Assembly (NCBI RefSeq): GCF_020921035.1
Contig: NC_063155.1
Coordinates: 21,533,311-21,597,310 of the forward strand
DNA from: Rhodamnia argentea
Lineage: Eukaryota; Streptophyta; Magnoliopsida; Myrtales; Myrtaceae
Direction: 5' to 3'
Length of the DNA: 64,000 bases
The position numbers and the translations under genes are program-made. Positions 58,616 to 64,000 of the stretch are shown in pieces (the first letter of the stretch is position 1; each line of letters begins with the position of its first letter). A model generated the notes under the pieces. That model made no database searches, had not been told where the DNA came from, and worked only from the letters and a program-made list of their open reading frames with translations.

Positions 58616-59460
58616 TGAGAGACCATCTGTATCAATTTCCCCGTCATGCAACAACCAAGAATCAAAGGCCGAGTTTCCTGCTTCGGTATCCTCTCACGTG
58701 GCCAAAATCATGTCATTTTCTTTTAGACGGTTCTGTTGGCTTCGACCAAGGATCATGCAACGAAAGTTACAGACAATCTTTGCACGCGGACGGTCGTATA
58801 TGATTTCACGATCTCTTAGTGGTTTAGGTCACCTCACCAAAGAAGGGAGCTTTCGTCCCTACGGGGGCCTTCGGCGCCTATTTGGAAATCCGGCGGCTGT
58901 CCGAATGAATTCATTATTTTAACGTATCGATCTCCGCATCCCTTGCACCTCCAATTGTCTCCATATCTTTTTCTCCCGTGGCGGCAGGAAATGCTCACTT
59001 TTTATTTTATGTCCGTGGGATCCCGAGGTCCAAACAAGAAGGAGTTTAAAGATTGACTTATATGATTTCACGGGAACCCTCCTTAAATTTTAACCATCGG
59101 ACATTAATCTGTGACCGCGAATAAGCTTTCTCGGTAAACCGCGAGCGGAGGAAACAACGATGCCCTAAAAAGGCGTTAGTGGTCACGGGCTCAAGTCCAA
59201 AGATAAAGGCCTGGTGTCGATGTGCTGATCCTAATCTGGACATATATGATGACGTCACCGTCAGGGAAATGCCACCGTGTGATTTTAATTTTGGCAAAGA
59301 AGAAGAGCGGCCAGAAGTTATATTCCCATTTTTTTTTTTTTAACGGGTTGAAATTGATCCCTAAAAAGTCTCGCTCCTCGTTGACCACCGCTTTGCGCGA
59401 CTCTCGTGCCCCTTTGTTTGCCAAGCTCCATTCCCCACCTTTTTCGCGCCAAAACGGACA

Positions 59461-59469
59461 CTATATCAA
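59461..59469 (+). promoter_or_regulatory. TATA-like box of the aldolase gene
   Basis: CTATATCAA 85-93 nt upstream of the ATG, the usual distance for a strongly expressed plant gene with a short leader. Confidence 0.5.
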
Positions 59470-59553
59470 CCCCCGCCAGACCTTCTCGTTTTTTTCACCA
59501 TCTCCTTGCCCAAAGCCGATCTCGTTTCACCTCTACTAACCAAAAACCAAATC

Positions 59554-60896
59554 ATGTCTTGCTACAAGGGAAAATATCACGGTAAATTGCGAAAATCTCT
59601 TTTGTTTAAACCTTAAATCTCGTTTGAGGTTACGATTTAATCGCCCCGTGTGTGGGATGCGATCTAGACTGCATTAACGTGTCGTGTAAGAGTGTTTTTT
59701 TGTTTTTTTTTTTAAATTCTGTTCGCTTCGCAGACGAACTCATCGCCAATGCCGCCTACATCGGCACTCCGGGCAAGGGGATCCTCGCCGCTGACGAGTC
59801 CACCGGCACCATCGGCAAGCGGTTCGCGGCCATCGACGTCGAGAACGTCGAGGCCAACCGCCGCACTTACCGCGAGCTCCTCTTCTGCACCCCCGGAGCC
59901 CTCCAGTACCTGAGCGGCGCCATCCTCTTCGAGGAGACTCTCTTCCAGAAGACCGCCGACGGCAAGCCCTTCGTCGAAGTCCTCCAGGAGGGCGGCGTCC
60001 TCCCCGGCATCAAGGTCGACAAGGGCACCGTCGAGCTCGCCGGGACCAACGGCGAGACCAACACTCAGGGCCTCGACGGCCTCGCCCAGCGCTGCCAGCA
60101 GTACTACGCCGCCGGAGCCCGCTTCGCCAAGTGGCGCGCTGTCCTGAAGATCGGCGCCGCCGAGCCCAGTCAGCTCGCGATCAATGAGAACGCCAACGGC
60201 CTGGCTCGCTACGCCATCATCTGCCAGGAGAACGGCCTGGTCCCGATCGTCGAGCCGGAGATCCTCGTCGACGGCGACCACGACATCGACCGCAGCGCCG
60301 ATGTGACGGAGCGCGTGCTCGCGGCCTGCTACAAGGCGCTCAACGATCACCACGTGCTCCTGGAAGGGACGCTCCTGAAGCCGAACATGGTGACTCCGGG
60401 ATCGGATTCCGCCAAGGTGCCGCCGGAGGTGGTGGCGGCGTACACCGTGAGGGCTCTGCAGCGGACGGTGCCTCCGGCTGTCCCAGCGGTCGTGTTCCTC
60501 TCCGGAGGGCAGAGCGAGGAGCAGGCGACGGTGCATCTTAATGCGATGAACAAAATTGAAGGTCCTTCTTTTAAGCATTATTGACGAGTCCGAGTCTAAA
60601 TGAATTTTTTACCACCATCTCTACGTTTGTGATTAACTGATGGAGAATTGCTCTTTCTGGCATTCCATCGAACAGGTAAAAAGCCTTGGTCACTTACATT
60701 CTCCTATGGAAGAGCGCTTCAGCAGAGCACGCTGAAGGCGTGGGCCGGGAAGGAGGAGAATGTGGAGAAAGCGAGGGAGGCTTTTCTGGTGAGGTGCAAG
60801 GCCAACTCTGAGGCTACTCTGGGGACTTACAGTGGCGATGCCGGTTTGGCCGAAGGTGCTTCAGAGAGTCTTCATGTGAAGGATTACAAGTATTGA
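59554..60896 (+). CDS. FBA: Fructose-bisphosphate aldolase, cytosolic class I, three exons
   Basis: Cleaves fructose-1,6-bisphosphate to dihydroxyacetone phosphate and glyceraldehyde-3-phosphate in glycolysis, and the reverse in gluconeogenesis. Exons 59554-59581, 59734-60561 and 60676-60896; 358 aa, exactly the plant cytosolic length, without a transit peptide ([10 protein letters not shown]...). Class I motifs: [15 protein letters not shown] with Asp30, Lys103 in GIKVDKG, Lys143, Glu183 in VPIVEPEI, and the Schiff-base lysine K225 in [27 protein letters not shown] and the C-terminal tyrosine (KDYKY, Y358) follow. Exon 2 reads on into a stop soon after its end, so a single-frame reading loses the last 72 residues; the donor AAG|GTCCTT restores [14 protein letters not shown]. 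Exon 2 is GC-rich with strong third-position C/G preference. Confidence 0.96.
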
Positions 60897-61780
60897 GTTC
60901 CGAGTATGAGCAGTTTCATTGCTTCTTTTTGTTAGTTCTGTTCTTTCCGATGACTGCAGAGGGCATGGCACAAACACTGACTGTCGGGCAAGCGGATCAT
61001 AATCAGTTGTCCAATTTTTTGTTTTCTGATGAATTGCATTTCATGCCATGTTTCCATAGAATCCCATTTAAGAATTGGGGTTCCTACATATAGATATATG
61101 TAACTATATGTTCCTAGGCATATTTTTTATGGTTTGCTGTAATACCCTGGGCATGGTGTCTGAGTGGCAAAATTAGCCCCCCCGTTTCTCTGATACTAAA
61201 TCAATTGATGAGATAAAGTTCTTGAATTGTTTTCTACATCGGTGTCATGGACTGAAAGACCTCCAACTTTTAGATGCAAGTTACCACCATAAAACTTCGG
61301 TGAAGTGTACTTGGCATTGAGATTCTAACGAGACAACTATTGGACAAAGAGGAGAATGTTTCCGACTTCTGTTCGGGCTACCTCTAGAAATGGAGGTATT
61401 TGCTACTGGACAATCCTTCTATAGGGATCTCTTATTATATTGGATAAAGGCGGAGGCTGCTTCTTGTTTCCTGCTCATTTGAGTCTTTAGAAGAAAATTA
61501 TGTAACGGCCAATAGGATCTTCAGAAAGGGATAGTCAAGATCAAATGACCGCTCCATTCATCTGATAGCTGATCTAGCCTCTATATGAAAAAAATTAGGT
61601 AAAACTGATTGCAAAAGAGATATGAACTTACTCTTCCTGTGAAGCTTCATTGCTTATGGAAGATAAAGCAACAACCAAAGGTTGAGCATGAACACACGCG
61701 CACACAAACACGCCTCCATAGATGAACGGGAAGTAGTGACTCCGCTGGGGGTCAAGAAAAAGCTTAAGAATGAGCAGGAC
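60897..61780. other. Aldolase 3' flank, intergenic
   Basis: The first part should be the 3' UTR. No further gene or repeat recognised. Confidence 0.35.
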
Positions 61781-61783
61781 TCT

Positions 61784-61909
61784 CCACTCAAAAGATTTGA
61801 CAGCATCTTTTTCCAAAACCAGTTTTTCCATTCCCTGCAGGTTGTCTTCCACCGCTACACCTTCTCTGAACTTGATTATTACCAAGTGGTTGAATTCTCC
61901 CATGGCCAT
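61784..61909 (-). pseudogene. Truncated stress-response A/B-barrel (Dabb) protein fragment
   Basis: 42 codons read MAMGEFNHLVIIKFREGVAV and EDNLQGMEKLVLEKDAVKSF then EW. This is the N-terminal half of small plant Dabb proteins (At5g22580-like), which normally continue for about 65 residues with the second half of the barrel. Here the frame continues into unrelated residues (RVLLILKLFL...). A donor could lie at AGA|GTCCTG, but I found no second exon with the usual HAF/HPxHxEF block before the aldolase gene. It is either a broken copy or has a distant second exon. Confidence 0.6.
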
Positions 61910-61969
61910 TGAAATGGTGATTGCAATTTGTCTCTGAAGCGTGAAATTTATACACATAATCATATTCAT

Positions 61970-63300
61970 GTTTGCTTTCGACTTTCCTCCCTGTCCGCTG
62001 TCGGAGTCTGATCATTGCTATAACCTTTTGTTGGCCATTGCCAGGCACAAGTTTCTCCATTTCTGGAAAGCTTTTTGGCAGTCTTCTTCTTCAATTCGCT
62101 TACTAATTTCATGACATGTTAATGATTGTAGATTTGCAGATGTAGAAGCCACTTAGTGAATTTGTTTGACCTCGTTTGCAACTGCTGACTGAAAAAGCTG
62201 CTCTTCTGTTGTGAAAAGCCTCTATAGATTAATGTATAGGAATGAGCAACTTCTTGTTCAAGCATTAAATCAAAAGTTTGATGCCTTCTCTATTAGCTAT
62301 GATTTGGATTTGACACGCATGAATCCGGTGGCTGTTCTTTTGAAATTTGTCCGGGGGCCACTTCTTTTCACCGTTTAATTCATCACACGGCAGATCTTCT
62401 CTATACCTAGTTGAATGCCCATTGTTACGCTTTTCTTCATGTCCTTCCATGCACCGTGCTTTCAGCTGTACATGGATCTTGCATCGCCGCTTGCATACAG
62501 GGACTTTAACTCGAGGTGAGCTCTCTTGAGTTATGGGAATTTGATGTGTCCAGCAATTTCTGTTCTGAGGCTGAATTCTGTAGTTTCACAGTGTACTGCA
62601 AAGAAGATATAGTCCCTAACTATAAATGCTTGGAGCTGGAACTCGTAGCAATTTGTTGAAACTTGTCAATATTAGATGAGAATCACTTCATGTGGTTAAG
62701 GATCAATAATTTTAATGCAGGGATTAAAAGCATGGCCATCTTTATGGGTCTAACGCAGTATAAGAACTAGTGCTGGAGATATAAGGGGGAAAACTCTGCA
62801 ACGATTGGGGAATCATTCCAGATGACAACATGGATGGTCAACAATGGACGGCTCTGTCCTGCGCGCTTTCCTCTTTCAAGAAGAGAGGGTACAGATTTTA
62901 CCTTGGCTTTTGGCAACGCTGTGCTCGCTCTGTTGTTGATGAAATCACAGCCCATTACAGATTGGTTATGTTGAACTCCGCTCTCTTATTCGTTCTTTTT
63001 CTTGTGAATTGGAAACATTAGATTTGAATGAGGCTTAGCATAGGACTGGAATGACACGGTTGGAGAGCCAACGATTTATCTTGGTTGATCGCTGACAAAA
63101 GATTGTTGCATTTGGAGCCACGATCTTATTCTCACTGGCACAAATTCGTTGGACAGCTAACGAATTCGAATCGTTTACAGTATCTTACAAGTGGTCAGAC
63201 AAAAATCCAAACTCACAACGAATTTCAGAATCACAACTGAGCTTTGATATTCTGATCTGCAAATTGCTTTTTCAAGTGCCTTTTTGTGTCACAAACATTG
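61970..63300. other. Intergenic, no gene recognised
   Basis: Short frames only; no repeat family noticed. The end should include the DUF247 3' UTR. Confidence 0.35.
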
Positions 63301-64000
63301 CTACTTATTTTTGGAAGGTACATAGTATTGATAAACGGCATAGAAAGATTGAATCGTGGTAAGCAGCAGAAGCAATATAGCTGCTGCGGCCGACATGAAG
63401 GACCACGGAGTGCTGAAGTATGTGTGCCTGAACCCAGCCCATCGGACATGCCAATCGTTCTGATAATACTCGTTCACTTCCTCAAAGACCTTGGACAAAT
63501 AGCTCTTGTGGATATCAAACGCCACATCTTTCCTGACATTATTGAAGAAGCGGGCAACTTCCTCGTCTGTACCAAAATAATTCTCGACGATCTTGCGGTC
63601 GCCCAGCAACCCAGCATCGGCAGGCGTATTGATGAGACACCCCATAAAATTAGCATAGGTTGTGAAGTGCTCGGTGGAACGGCGATAGCACTGCTCATAA
63701 GCCACAAAATTGAGGAACAAAGAGCTCCAGAAGTCGTCTATAGTCAAGATCGGAATCTCGAGGAGGCCATTTCTGAATTTTATGTCCAAGATGCTGTGAG
63801 CCTTCCTCGGCCTGAACTTGACTCCGGCTTGATCGAGCTTCGTCGCGCATTGAATCAGGTGAAGGAATCTGCTTGGCTTTCTTCTTTTTTTCTCTTTCTC
63901 CGGGTTCTCCGGGCAATTGGGGATATAGGTCATGCGGAACAAATCGAGCAAATGCATGCCTTCTTTATCATAGTAGTTCTCCAGCACATGCACTGGTCTC
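63301..64000 (-). CDS. DUF247 (UPF0481) protein, C-terminal part, cut by window edge
   Basis: At least 233 residues; the 5' part lies beyond the window. Features seen: RPVHVLENYYDKEGMHLLDL, then a Lys/Arg-rich linker, HLIQCATKLDQAGVKFRPRK, LEIPILTIDDFWSSLFLNFV, AYEQCYRRSTEHFTTYANFM, GCLINTPADAGLL and a C-terminal membrane segment WSFMSAAAAILLLLLTTIQS. These are the standard DUF247 blocks of plant UPF0481 proteins (At3g47200-like), single-pass proteins of mostly unknown role; some members act in grass self-incompatibility. The frame is open without breaks, so this looks like an intact gene. Confidence 0.92.
   Translation of the reverse strand, partial: RPVHVLENYYDKEGMHLLDLFRMTYIPNCPENPEKEKKRRKPSRFLHLIQCATKLDQAGVKFRPRKAHSILDIKFRNGLLEIPILTIDDFWSSLFLNFVAYEQCYRRSTEHFTTYANFMGCLINTPADAGLLGDRKIVENYFGTDEEVARFFNNVRKDVAFDIHKSYLSKVFEEVNEYYQNDWHVRWAGFRHTYFSTPWSFMSAAAAILLLLLTTIQSFYAVYQYYVPSKNK

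Noticed and set aside
59712-60578. 288-codon minus-strand frame across aldolase exon 2
   Set aside because: Antisense shadow caused by strong third-position GC; the plus strand encodes a complete catalytic aldolase.
1-64000. CRISPR arrays, bacterial operons, rRNA genes or a novel multi-gene defence or biosynthetic cluster
   Set aside because: None present; the window is ordinary plant nuclear DNA with scattered unrelated genes.

Overview
This is nuclear DNA from a flowering plant, most likely a woody eudicot. A Myrtaceae-like genome is my guess from the overall look, not something shown here. The evidence is intron-split genes with GT-AG borders and plant-only families (arogenate dehydratase, phytosulfokine precursor, DUF868, DUF247, At4g22758-like). 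Between the genes lie long AT-rich tracts full of small inverted-repeat transposons, a decayed copia element and GA microsatellites.

Layout: 1-3.2 kb holds a hAT-like MITE, a tRNA-Leu(UAA) gene on the minus strand and, divergently, the splicing factor gene U2AF35 in five coding exons. At 7.3-8.0 kb is a two-exon At4g22758-like gene (minus). From 8.5 to 25 kb there are mainly transposon relics, including a copia pol ruin at 12.4-14.3 kb. A three-exon phytosulfokine precursor gene lies at 25.7-26.2 kb (minus). From 27 to 40 kb there are further TIR elements, among them two adjoining PIF/Harbinger-like elements. The intronless arogenate dehydratase gene is at 40.8-42.1 kb (minus). RLP24, a 60S ribosome biogenesis factor in four exons, is at 48.0-49.4 kb. 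An unrecognised two-exon small-protein gene (64 aa) is proposed at 53.6-53.9 kb, a DUF868 gene at 55.9-56.8 kb, cytosolic fructose-bisphosphate aldolase at 59.55-60.9 kb, a truncated A/B-barrel (Dabb) fragment near 61.8 kb, and a DUF247 gene running off the right edge.

The genes are ordinary housekeeping or lineage genes and do not form a functional cluster. The most unusual features are: (1) a 92-bp tandem duplication in U2AF35 that copies the last 3' splice site and the first 27 nt of the exon, creating a possible in-frame 27-nt microexon in the gene for a protein of the U2AF complex that selects 3' splice sites; (2) the small two-exon gene at 53.6 kb; (3) a family of TIR elements whose GC-rich cores carry strings of palindromes around GTCGCGCGAC; (4) several complete MITEs with visible target-site duplications; (5) a copia remnant whose LTR-like ends are inverted relative to each other. 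I found no novel multi-gene system. Splice sites, target-site duplications and family names were read by eye; no search was run.
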